NCBI GenBank assembly: GCA_002255365.1
Contig: NCBI01000006.1
Span: 82,742 to 146,741, forward strand
Reading direction: 5' to 3'
From: Chromatiales bacterium 21-64-14
Lineage (GTDB): Bacteria > Pseudomonadota > Gammaproteobacteria > 21-64-14
Length of the DNA: 64,000 nucleotides
The notes below the pieces were generated by a model that did no database searches, was not told where the DNA came from, and saw nothing but the letters and a program-made list of their open reading frames with translations. Below, one piece after another: positions 25,286-33,062 of the stretch (the first letter of the stretch is position 1; every line of letters begins with the position of its first letter). The position numbers and the translations under genes were made by a program.

Positions 25286-27022
25286 TCAGCCGTTGACCAC
25301 CAGCTCCCGTGCCGGTTCCCCGATGAAATAGCCCTGGGCGTAATCGACCCCGAGCTGTTTGAGCAATTCCAGCGTCGCTTGGTTTTCTACGAACTCCGCC
25401 ACCGTCTGCTTACCCAGGGTGTGAGCCACCGCTACCATGGATTCCACCAGCACGCGGTCCACCGGGTCGGAGATGAGGTTGCTGACGAACGCGCCGTCGA
25501 TCTTCACCATGTCCACTGGAAACTGCTTGAGGTGGGAGTAGGAGTTGAACCCGGAGCCGAAGTCGTCGAGGGCGAAGCGGCAGCCCAGGGCGCGCAGGCG
25601 CTGCATTGTCTGCCGGGTGCGGCCGGGATCGGCGATGGCAGCGGTCTCGGTGATTTCAAAAGTCAGGCGCTGCGCCTGGACCCCGGTCTCCCGCAGTCGC
25701 TGGCGCACTAGGGTGAGCAGCGACGGGTTCACGAAGGCGTGTCCGGACAGATTGATGTGCAGGGATATGGACTCGGGCAGGGTGCGCAGCAGTTCGGTGG
25801 CCTGATTCAGGACCCAGCGGTCGATGTCACCGATCAGACCCATCCTTTCCGCCACCGTCACGAACTCCGTAGGGGACAGCAGTTCGCCGCGTTTTCCCTC
25901 CATGCGCAGCAGCACCTCGTAGTGGTTGATGGTCCCGTCCCGCAGGTCCTGCACCGGCTGGAACATCAGCTGGAAGCCTTGGTTGGCCAGTGCGTCGCGG
26001 ATCAACGGGACCCAGTAGGCGTCGCTGCGCAACTGGTGCAGCGTGCTGCGGTCATCCGCTTGGTATACATGTACCCGGTTACGTCCGCTGCTTTTGGCGA
26101 TGAAACACGCCTGATCGGCGCGCCCGAGGATTTGCCCGGTGCTGACGATGCGGTCGGATTCCACCATCGCTACCCCAATGCTCGCGCTGATATGGTAGCG
26201 GCGGGCGCGGGTGGCGAATGCGAACTGGTCCAGGGTGTGTCGCAGGCGTTCGGCGCTGGCGCGCGCGGCCACTTGGTCCGTATCCCGCAACAGGACTCCG
26301 AAATCGTCGGAACCGATGCGCGATATCAAATCAGAGGGACGCAGCTGGCCGCGCAGCACCGCCACCACTTCCACCAGCAGGCGGTCACCGGCGTCGTGGC
26401 CCTCGGTGTCGTTGATGACCTTGAACTGGTCCAGGTCGAGGTAGAGCAGCGCGGCGTTGCGCCGCTGGTAACGCGCGTCGAGTACGGCCTGTTCGAGCGC
26501 CTGTTCCAGCCCACGCCGGTTGGCTATTCCGGTCAGGGCATCGTGGTCCAGGAGAAACTCCAGGCGCGCTTCCATGATCTTGCGTTCGGCAAGCTCCTCC
26601 ATCAGGGCGCGTTCGCGGCGGTGGCGCAGGTCCCGTTCCTGCTTGAGGGAGAGGGCCCACAGTAGTCGCGAGAACAGTTCGCTCAGCCGGATCGGAGTGA
26701 AAAGCACGTCGTCGGCGCCGGCATGATCCGCGGCATGGAGGGTCTCGCCGGCGCTCTCAGCGGGATCGGTGACTAGGATGATGGGGATCGAACGCCACTC
26801 CCGATAGGCGCGCAGGGTGCGGCACAGGCCCGCGCCGTCGAGATCCGTGAGGCGGACTCCGATGAGCACGGCGTCGACGGTTCCGTGCAGACTATGTTCG
26901 CGACTGCGTAATTGGTCCAGGGTTTTCCCGGCAGTGCGGGCGGTGGTGACGTTCGGGAAGCCGGCTCGGCTCAACGCTGCGGCCAAGCGCGTCGGTGCCT
27001 CATCCGCGATCAGGATCCGCAT
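25286..27022 (-). CDS. Degenerate receiver-GGDEF-EAL protein, probable c-di-GMP phosphodiesterase
   Basis: Three domains on about 578 residues from the ATG at 27022. First, a receiver-like domain in which the phosphorylated Asp is replaced by Gly ('AVLIGVRLTDLDGAGL'). Second, a GGDEF domain whose signature is GSDDF, with an inhibitory RxxD site five residues before it (RPSD). Third, an EAL domain with EVL in place of EAL but keeping 'HINLSG', 'FEITET', 'LDDFGSGFNSY', 'MVKIDG', 'VAEFVEN' and 'YAQGYFIGEP', so the metal and lysine ligands are intact. Most likely an active c-di-GMP hydrolase with a regulatory GGDEF. It sits beside the flagellar genes, where it could tune motility. The frame is open to 27217, so the start is uncertain. 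Confidence 0.85.
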   Translation of the reverse strand: MRILIADEAPTRLAAALSRAGFPNVTTARTAGKTLDQLRSREHSLHGTVDAVLIGVRLTDLDGAGLCRTLRAYREWRSIPIILVTDPAESAGETLHAADHAGADDVLFTPIRLSELFSRLLWALSLKQERDLRHRRERALMEELAERKIMEARLEFLLDHDALTGIANRRGLEQALEQAVLDARYQRRNAALLYLDLDQFKVINDTEGHDAGDRLLVEVVAVLRGQLRPSDLISRIGSDDFGVLLRDTDQVAARASAERLRHTLDQFAFATRARRYHISASIGVAMVESDRIVSTGQILGRADQACFIAKSSGRNRVHVYQADDRSTLHQLRSDAYWVPLIRDALANQGFQLMFQPVQDLRDGTINHYEVLLRMEGKRGELLSPTEFVTVAERMGLIGDIDRWVLNQATELLRTLPESISLHINLSGHAFVNPSLLTLVRQRLRETGVQAQRLTFEITETAAIADPGRTRQTMQRLRALGCRFALDDFGSGFNSYSHLKQFPVDMVKIDGAFVSNLISDPVDRVLVESMVAVAHTLGKQTVAEFVENQATLELLKQLGVDYAQGYFIGEPARELVVNG

Positions 27023-27253
27023 CCGTTTAATGTGTGCGAGGTCCCGGGTCACGTCGGGTCTTCCTGTATGGCGGCCGGTCGCGCGCCGGGCGGGCTGCTG
27101 CATCCCCGCGGCTACTGGATCGGCCGCGGCCAGCCGGGCACGCGGATTCCGGTAGGCAAGGATGGTGAACCAGTGGCAGTCTTTTCGCCCGTTTGGTGGA
27201 TTTCTTGAGTCGGACACAGGCAGTTGGCCCCGGGAGGGCGGGACGCGGCGCAG

Positions 27254-27559
27254 TCAGACCCCGGGCGCGGGGTCGCAGGTCCGATCCGGGGGCGTACGGT
27301 CCGAGACGAAGTAGGCGAAGGCAATGACCTCCGCCACTGCGAGGTAGAGGGCTTGCGGGATCTCGTCTCCCAGCGGGATCTGGGCCAGCAGTTCCGCCAA
27401 CTGCGGGTCCTCATGCAAGGGGATTCCGTGCTCCCGGGCGATGGCCTGGATCCGTTCCGCCACCGGACCGTGTCCGGTAGCGGTCACCCGGGGCGCGTCG
27501 TGGCCGTCGTAGTGCAATGCCACGGCGAGGGCAGGCGCCACTTCCCGATCCCCGTTCAT
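27254..27559 (-). CDS. FlhX/FlhB2, free-standing FlhB C-terminal domain
   Basis: A 101-residue protein that aligns along its length with the cleaved C-terminal domain of FlhB at 11221-11460 of this window ('AVALHYDGHDAPRVTATG' against 'AVALRYEQDRMKAPRVVAKG', and 'IPQALYLAVAEVIAFAYF' against 'VPAVLYVAVAQILAYVYH'). It has no membrane part and no NPTH cleavage motif; it starts just where cleavage would leave the domain. A similar protein in Helicobacter pylori (HP1575, FlhX) can stand in for the FlhB C-terminal domain. Its ATG overlaps the stop of the FliK-like gene before it, so the pair is coupled. Confidence 0.85.
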   Translation of the reverse strand: MNGDREVAPALAVALHYDGHDAPRVTATGHGPVAERIQAIAREHGIPLHEDPQLAELLAQIPLGDEIPQALYLAVAEVIAFAYFVSDRTPPDRTCDPAPGV

Positions 27560-28749
27560 GCCTTGAGATCCAGTACCGGAGCGTCCGGATAGGCCGCGGT
27601 GGGCCGGGGGCCGCGGCCACACTGGCAGGCGAGGCCCGTGACCTCCAGGCCCGCCCGCGCCAATCCGTCCTGAAGGCGGGGGAGGAAGTGTTGCAAACGG
27701 TGAAAGGTCGCCGGACGTTCCGCCCACAGCCGCGTGTTCACCTGTTCGCCGCGGAGTTCGATGCGGGCGTGCACCGGGCCGAGTTGCGGCAGATCGAGGT
27801 GCAGCAGCACGGACCAGCGTGGACCGGTCGTGCCGCCGCCGTCGCGCTGCGTCCCCTCGCGGTTCACCTGCAGTTCCAACAGGTGGGCCTGATCGCCTTG
27901 CCGTACCGGGAGGTGGAACAGCCACTGGGTCGTGCCGTCGGCCCGGGGCAGGGCGGCGAGTTGATGGAGTTGGATCCGTGCCAGCGCCCCTTCCGCCTCT
28001 CCCCGGAGGTTGTTGACCGGAGCGTTGTCCGCCGCCACGCTGGCCAGTAGCCCGCGTGCCGCCGCGTCTTGGGAGGTGGTGGCGTTGCCGGTCGCGGTAT
28101 CCGGTCCGGCGCCCGACCCCACCCGGCTCGGCGTGCCCTGCGGGTTTGGCGAGGTCCGGGTGAGGATCGCCAGCAGGCGCAGGAGACTGGCTTTGAGGTC
28201 CCCCGCAGGGGTGCCGTCACCGGTGGCCTGGAGCAGCCGCGATTCCAGGAACAGCCCCGAATCCCCCAGCGCCCGCCGCAGGCCGTCCGCTGTTATGATC
28301 TGGCGCTCATCGGCCAGCCGGCCGAAGAGTTCCCGGACCAGACGCTGGAGCGAGCTCGGAGCGAGCGCCAAATTTTCGGCGCCTCGGGCCATAGTCGACC
28401 AAGTGGCCAACAGGGGTTCCAGATTGCCCTGGCGGGGCAGCAGCGCACGCAGGGCGGAGCCGACGGGATCGCCGCGGGAGCCTTCTTCCACGAGTTTCAG
28501 GACCGGGAGTGTCCCCAAGGATTCCACCCGCAGCTGCAAGACCTGCCCCGGTTTCAGTTGGGGCAGTGGGGTGGGGCTTTGAGCATATATCAGCCGTCCC
28601 GCAATGCGCAGCAGCAGAGGATGGGGTCCGGACTCGGACGTCGTCACCACGGTGGCGGCGAGCAGCTGTCCCAGTTGCAGCGAGCGGGTCCAGGCGCCGC
28701 TGGCGGAGGGTAGCTGAGATGCAGCGGCGGAGGGACGCGTGATTTCCAT
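27556..28749 (-). CDS. Second FliK-like hook-length control family protein
   Basis: About 397 residues. The N-terminal three-quarters are variable and rich in Leu, Ala and Gln, with 'LKPGQVLQLRVESLG', a segment seen in FliK-like proteins. The C-terminal ~100 residues ('RWSVLLHLDLPQLGPVHARI', 'ERPATFHRLQHFLPRLQDGL') match the pattern of the FliK hook-control domain ('LNPPDLGPLEVRVTV', 'VRDALEAALPKLREML'). It is directly coupled to the FlhB-C-like gene, mirroring the known FliK-FlhB partnership. No signal peptide. The start may be the ATG at 28749 or a GTG at 28785. Whether it sets hook length or does something else cannot be told. Confidence 0.75.
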   Translation of the reverse strand: MEITRPSAAASQLPSASGAWTRSLQLGQLLAATVVTTSESGPHPLLLRIAGRLIYAQSPTPLPQLKPGQVLQLRVESLGTLPVLKLVEEGSRGDPVGSALRALLPRQGNLEPLLATWSTMARGAENLALAPSSLQRLVRELFGRLADERQIITADGLRRALGDSGLFLESRLLQATGDGTPAGDLKASLLRLLAILTRTSPNPQGTPSRVGSGAGPDTATGNATTSQDAAARGLLASVAADNAPVNNLRGEAEGALARIQLHQLAALPRADGTTQWLFHLPVRQGDQAHLLELQVNREGTQRDGGGTTGPRWSVLLHLDLPQLGPVHARIELRGEQVNTRLWAERPATFHRLQHFLPRLQDGLARAGLEVTGLACQCGRGPRPTAAYPDAPVLDLKA

Positions 28750-28818
28750 GTGGTGTGCGGTGCCCTGAATACGGAGGTTGACCACTGCTTCGGCACGGTT
28801 CCTGCATTACTTGACGAT

Positions 28819-29736
28819 ATGACCGAGGATACACAGGAACCGCGTCCATCCCGTCAGCTCTGGTTTACGCGCCGCGGCGGCGAGGTCCACGGCCCGTTTC
28901 CGGCGAGCCTTATTCGGCGCTATGTACTGGTAGGCCGGCTTCAGGATAACGACGAGGTCAGCCTCGACCGCATGTACTGGGCGCCCATCCGCGACCACGC
29001 GGAATTGACGCCGGAGCTGGTCCGTCAAGCGGAGGGCGACGAAGAGGCCCGCCAACGGCTGATGGCGGCCCGGTTACGGGAGGACGAGCGCCGGGACGAG
29101 GATCGTCGCGGCGCCCGGGGCCACGGCTTCGAGGCCCCGGAACGGCGCGGCGTGGAACGGCGTCAGCCGGAACCGGACTGGATGGTGCGCCATCGCAGCT
29201 TGAAGACCCGCACCCTGCGCGAGGGGTACCCAAGAGGGAGTTCCTACCGCTTCGTATTGGTCTTAGTCGTGTTGGCGCTGGGTGTGTTGTCCGTTCTGGC
29301 TCACCGTTACGCGTCACGGCCCGCCGTTTCAAGTCCCAAATGCAGCGCGCCGCCGGCGCCCGGAGTAGATTGGAGCTATTGCAGCCTTGAAGGACTGCAT
29401 TTGGCTCGCGTTGACCTCACCCGGGCGAACCTGCGCAGCGCAAATCTACGCGGCGTGGATCTGGCGGGGGCCAATCTGTTCGGAACCAACCTCGCCTATG
29501 CGAGCCTCGGGACTGCCGATCTGCACAACGCCGATCTCAGCTATGCACAGTTGCTGGGGGCGGGTCTTGGGGGGGCGGACCTGCGGGACACTGACCTGAG
29601 TCACGCCAATCTGGGATATGCGGATCTGCGCGGCGCCCGGATTCAGGGGGCGAAACTCGCGGGCGCGCGCCTCGATCAGGCGATCTGGACTGATGGCCGG
29701 GTGTGTGCCGATGGCTCGCGGGGGGAGTGTCGTTAG
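28819..29736 (+). CDS. GYF-like domain / transmembrane / pentapeptide-repeat protein
   Basis: A 305-residue protein with an unusual three-part build. The N-terminal ~60 residues ('LWFTRRGGEVHGPFPASLI', 'DEVSLDRMYWAPIRDH') look like a GYF_2-type domain. A very charged Arg/Glu segment (about 75-135) follows, then one transmembrane helix (about 148-168, 'FVLVLVVLALGVLSVLA'). The C-terminal ~100 residues are pentapeptide repeats of the A(D/N)LxxA pattern ('ANLRSANLRGVDLAGANL'). The orientation would put the GYF-like part in the cytoplasm and the repeat coil in the periplasm. Similar Arg-rich cytoplasmic tails are common, but I do not know the function. It is divergent from the FliK-like gene. Confidence 0.8.
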   Translation: MTEDTQEPRPSRQLWFTRRGGEVHGPFPASLIRRYVLVGRLQDNDEVSLDRMYWAPIRDHAELTPELVRQAEGDEEARQRLMAARLREDERRDEDRRGARGHGFEAPERRGVERRQPEPDWMVRHRSLKTRTLREGYPRGSSYRFVLVLVVLALGVLSVLAHRYASRPAVSSPKCSAPPAPGVDWSYCSLEGLHLARVDLTRANLRSANLRGVDLAGANLFGTNLAYASLGTADLHNADLSYAQLLGAGLGGADLRDTDLSHANLGYADLRGARIQGAKLAGARLDQAIWTDGRVCADGSRGECR

Positions 29737-29884
29737 GCGCGTTCCCAATCGCCGATCGCCAGTGACAGCCGCTTCGGTGTTCGGAGACATGGCCGGGTAG
29801 CTCGGTTCGGCGCCGTCCAGCCGTCAGACCGTACCGGCGTTGCCGCCTACGCCGCGCGCCGGCGCGCTGGGGAACGATCCCGTT

Positions 29885-30883
29885 TCATGGGCGCGCGGCA
29901 CGGGGCGTTGCGCTCCCCGTGGCCCGCGGTCGAGCCGCGTTGCGCCGTTGCCAGCCCAGCAAGCCCAGCAGACCCGTGCCCATTAACTGGGCGCTGCCCG
30001 GCAGCGGTACCGGGGTCGCGAGGAAGCCATGCACAGCGCTGCCGTCCTGGTAATAACCGACGATCTGGCCGTTGCCGTTGATGCCCAGGGCGGTGGTGAA
30101 ACCCACGCCGTTTGGATCGCTGATGGTAGTGTAACTGTTGGCTTTGCTGTCATAGAGAAAGCCGTAGGTACCCGAGCCCGTCCGGTAATTGCCGACGATC
30201 AGGCCGGTGTTGGTGATGCCCCGGGCGTAGGTATCGGTCGCCCCGGGAACCTGCAGAGTCGTGTAGGTACCGCCCGTGTCCACGAAACCGAAATTCTGGC
30301 CGCCGGTGCCGACGTAATAGCCCACGATCTGGCCGGCGTCGTTGGCACCCCAGGCGTAGCTTGCGCTGGCATTCCAACTGGGATCGCCTAACGAGGTGAA
30401 GTTGCTGCCGTCGTACAGGAACGCGTGGTTCTGGAATGAGGCATAGTAGAACCCCACGATCGCGTTGCCCGTTCCGTTGATGCCGCGCGCGAAGGTCCAT
30501 TGCGCGGCAGGGTAGTCCAGCGTCGTATAAGAGCCAGCGGTATCGAGGAAGCCGTGCCGTCCACCGGTCGCGTCATAATAATGGCCGACGATTTGTCCGT
30601 TATTGTTGATGCCGTAGGCGCGCGTATCGCCCACTGCCAACGGATCGTTGACTACGCTGAAGGTCCCGTGGTCGTCTAGGAAGCCGAGCTCATTGCCCGC
30701 CGTGTCGAAGTAGTAGCCTACGATCTGCCCGCTATCGTTGATGGCGGTGGCGGCGGAGTTATGGGCGCCACTGAACGGAACGTCGATGTTCTGAAAGTTG
30801 TAGAGCGCGGCCTGTGCCGGTGACGATGCGGCGATCGTCACGGCGCATAGGGCCGCGGCCAGTACCGAAATTTTAGTATCCAT
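29885..30883 (-). CDS. Secreted HAF-repeat protein with VPLPA-type C-terminal sorting signal
   Basis: A 332-residue exported protein. It has a signal peptide ending near 'SSPAQA', then six copies of a ~45-residue HAF-type repeat with the core GINxxGQIVGYY (for example 'INDSGQIVGYYFD', 'INNNGQIVGHYYD', 'INGNGQIVGYYQD') and a linking 'HGFL' or 'FGF' strand. The C terminus has the tripartite look of exosortase substrates: VPLPGSA, a hydrophobic helix 'LMGTGLLGLLGW' and Arg-Arg. Proteins of this kind are surface or matrix proteins; the exact role is unknown. Oddly, about 18 residues follow the Arg pair where such signals normally stop. No exosortase gene is in the window. AGAGG precedes the ATG. 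Confidence 0.82.
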   Translation of the reverse strand: MDTKISVLAAALCAVTIAASSPAQAALYNFQNIDVPFSGAHNSAATAINDSGQIVGYYFDTAGNELGFLDDHGTFSVVNDPLAVGDTRAYGINNNGQIVGHYYDATGGRHGFLDTAGSYTTLDYPAAQWTFARGINGTGNAIVGFYYASFQNHAFLYDGSNFTSLGDPSWNASASYAWGANDAGQIVGYYVGTGGQNFGFVDTGGTYTTLQVPGATDTYARGITNTGLIVGNYRTGSGTYGFLYDSKANSYTTISDPNGVGFTTALGINGNGQIVGYYQDGSAVHGFLATPVPLPGSAQLMGTGLLGLLGWQRRNAARPRATGSATPRAARP

Positions 30884-31578
30884 TTGGTGCGACCTCTGCA
30901 GGAATCGGGATCGAGGCGGCCACTCCGGATCCCCCTCATAAGCCTGTCCAAACCCCGCAACGCCTTGGAAGCCGCCGTACGTCGCGGAAATTCCTGCCGC
31001 GGCTTGCTCGGCGGCGTCCTTGCCTGATTCTGCGGGGGGGTGGCGCGTGCGCCGGTCTGTCGATCGGGTCCGGCGGGTGATGGGTCGCTACTCGGGTATC
31101 GCCGGGGGGGCTGGAACAAAGCCGCTGCGGTTAAACTACCCGGTTACTGGTGGAGGTGTGCTGCGCGCCTCCACCGTAGTTTTGAGTGACGTGGTGCGCC
31201 GGCCCCGAAACAAGCGAAATTAACCATACTCTACCGGGGCTGTGTAAAGTCGTCAAGACCCCCCAAACGAAAAACGCGGGTCGTGCCGCAGTGTGGCACG
31301 AGATAACGATGGTGCGCCAACGGTGTAGGAGGACATGCGGCGGCCGGGGGCTGCTTGTCGTCCCGATCCCCAGGGTGTTTGGGTGGAGAAGGTCGCAGGG
31401 TTGTGATTGAGTCTCGTGGGGCAAGGATTGTCGTGGATCGTAACGACGCCGGATCGCGCGGGAATTTTTCGCCGGGCACCATCACGACGCGAATTTGGTG
31501 GGCGGGCGTTACGCCGGGCCCAGGAATTGACGGTGGATTGGCCGCGCGGTCGTTCCAGGTGCTGCAGGGCGAAGGCGG
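30884..31578 (+). other. Gene-free interval of about 700 bases
   Basis: No convincing coding sequence on either strand; short open frames here lack codon bias and family features. Three structures can be seen. An inverted repeat GGTGGAGG/CCTCCACC (31149-31156 and 31168-31175) is followed on the + strand by AGTTTT. A second inverted repeat TCGTGCC/GGCACGA (31281-31287 and 31295-31301) is followed on the - strand by a TTTTT run a few bases later and could end the amrA transcript. On the - strand, TTTACA (31243-31248) and GTTAAT (31219-31224) at 18-base spacing form a weak promoter pointing to the HAF-repeat gene. A small RNA is possible but unproven. Confidence 0.4.
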
Positions 31579-32157
31579 CTAGACGGGAAACGACTCGGTG
31601 GTGTAGCGGTACACCCGCAACGTGTCGGACCAGTAGTCAGGCGCGAGTCCGGCCTTTTGTTTCAACTCCCGCACAAAGGTGGCCGGGTCGGAGATCTGTG
31701 CCCAGACTGCCGGTAGGAACGTGGAACGGTGATGTTCCTCCTCCAGGATGAGGCCATCGATCCCCGGGCGCAGTTGCCGGAGCAGATCCGCCTCATCGCG
31801 TGCTTCCAGCGGCTGCGCGCTGCTCAGCACTGCGATGTGAATATGCAGCGCGGCGGCCTCATCTCCGGTGAGGGCCGGAAATCGCGGGTCCCGGAACGCC
31901 GCGGCGTAGGCGTTTTGCGCCACGTCCTGTACCAGGGGGCGGCTGGCTTCCAGGGCGCCGACGCAGCCGCGCAACTGCCCGGCCTGTTTGAGGGTCACGA
32001 AGGTTGCGCACGCGACCTGCAGTGGTTCGGAAAATTGGAACGGATCCACGGTGAGGGGATGGCCGTATTCCAAGCCGTGGGCGATGGACTCCCGCGCGAC
32101 CCGCAATAGCGCGTCCCGGTCCTGGGACGACAGGCCCGCTGGCTCAGTGGAAGGCAT
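31579..32157 (-). CDS. amrA: AMMECR1-domain protein (AmmeMemoRadiSam system protein A)
   Basis: About 192 residues from the ATG at 32157 (an in-frame GTG at 32184 is the alternative). The AMMECR1 domain is clear from the 'GQLRGCVGALEASRPLVQDV' block, whose 'LRGCVG' core is the family hallmark, followed by 'AFRDPRFPALTGDE' and 'EEEHHRSTFLPAVWAQ'. Human AMMECR1 is linked to Alport-type disease; the bacterial role is not known. The gene overlaps the MEMO gene before it by 14 bases, so the two are co-translated, and a radical SAM partner is divergent next door. Confidence 0.93.
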   Translation of the reverse strand: MPSTEPAGLSSQDRDALLRVARESIAHGLEYGHPLTVDPFQFSEPLQVACATFVTLKQAGQLRGCVGALEASRPLVQDVAQNAYAAAFRDPRFPALTGDEAAALHIHIAVLSSAQPLEARDEADLLRQLRPGIDGLILEEEHHRSTFLPAVWAQISDPATFVRELKQKAGLAPDYWSDTLRVYRYTTESFPV

Positions 32158-32941
32158 AGGCGCCGTACCCCACGACGCGGTCACATGGACCCGCTATATC
32201 GCCGGAGTTGCGTTGATCGACGGTTTCCACCTTGAGCCCCCCCTGGCGGGCCGCGGTGAGCAGCCCGTTGATGGGGGCGCGGCCGCAGGCCTGTTCGTAT
32301 TGGATCTTTTCCGGCGCCAGTGCCTCGATGGCCCGGGAGGTCGCGGTGTCGAGGCGCCGCGCGGTCTGATAGTCGTGATAGTGGCTCAGATCGGAGCTGA
32401 CTACAATGAGGGTCTCCGGCCCGCCCCACAGAACGTCCAGTACCTCGGCTACCTCCGCGGCGCTCGCATCGCCCACAACGAATGGCATCAATTGAAACGG
32501 GCCCAGCAACTCCTGGAGGAAGGGTAGCTGAACCTCTAGGGCATGCTCCCCGGCGTGTGCCCGTTCTCGCTCCGCCACTTGGGGGAGGGATAAGACACAG
32601 TCCAGCGCGCCCTGGTCCACCGGGATCTCCCCGAGAGGGGTGGCGTAACGGTGAGTGCCAGGGGCCGCCAGCCCCCTGAACCCAACCTGGTGGGAGGGCC
32701 CCAGGAGTACCACTCGGCGGATCCGGTTCGGGGCCCGGGTGAGACGGGCATAGGCCGAGGCTGCCACGGGGCCGGAATAGACATAACCGGCGTGAGGCGC
32801 GATCAGAGCCTTGGGGGGCGCGGCATCGCATCCAGGCACCGCGGCCAGCAACTGGCGCACCAGGGTCCGGAGTTCCCGCGGGTTGCTTGGGTAGAACCGG
32901 CCGGCTACCGCCGGCGCACGGGTTCGGATCATCGGGCTCAC
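32144..32941 (-). CDS. amrB: MEMO-family protein (AmmeMemoRadiSam system protein B)
   Basis: MEMO proteins resemble metal-dependent dioxygenases of the LigB type. The 265-residue protein carries the conserved 'APHAGYVYSGPVAASAY', 'VVLLGPSHQVGF', 'EHALEVQLPFLQELLG' and 'VVSSDLSHYHDY' blocks that hold the metal-binding His residues. The GTG at 32941 has AGGGAG nine bases upstream and is preferred over the ATG nine bases later. It is coupled with amrA and divergent from amrS, with about 120 bases between. Function unknown; a three-part enzyme system is inferred from constant linkage. Confidence 0.93.
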   Translation of the reverse strand: MSPMIRTRAPAVAGRFYPSNPRELRTLVRQLLAAVPGCDAAPPKALIAPHAGYVYSGPVAASAYARLTRAPNRIRRVVLLGPSHQVGFRGLAAPGTHRYATPLGEIPVDQGALDCVLSLPQVAERERAHAGEHALEVQLPFLQELLGPFQLMPFVVGDASAAEVAEVLDVLWGGPETLIVVSSDLSHYHDYQTARRLDTATSRAIEALAPEKIQYEQACGRAPINGLLTAARQGGLKVETVDQRNSGDIAGPCDRVVGYGAYAFH

Positions 32942-33062
32942 CTGCGTGGGCTCCCTACCGCCGGGCCGTCTGGGGCCGCTCCCGGCGACCGGACTGACCG
33001 TTATCCAGTATTATAGTAATTGTGCCGCCGCCAGTCGGTTTTCTGGCGAGGAGAGACTCCCG

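Noticed and set aside
28791..28806. Sigma-54-like site CGGCACG-GTTC-CTGCA before the pentapeptide-repeat gene
   Set aside because: Spacing is right, but the predicted transcript start (about 28817) falls two bases before the ATG at 28819, and two core bases mismatch; likely chance.
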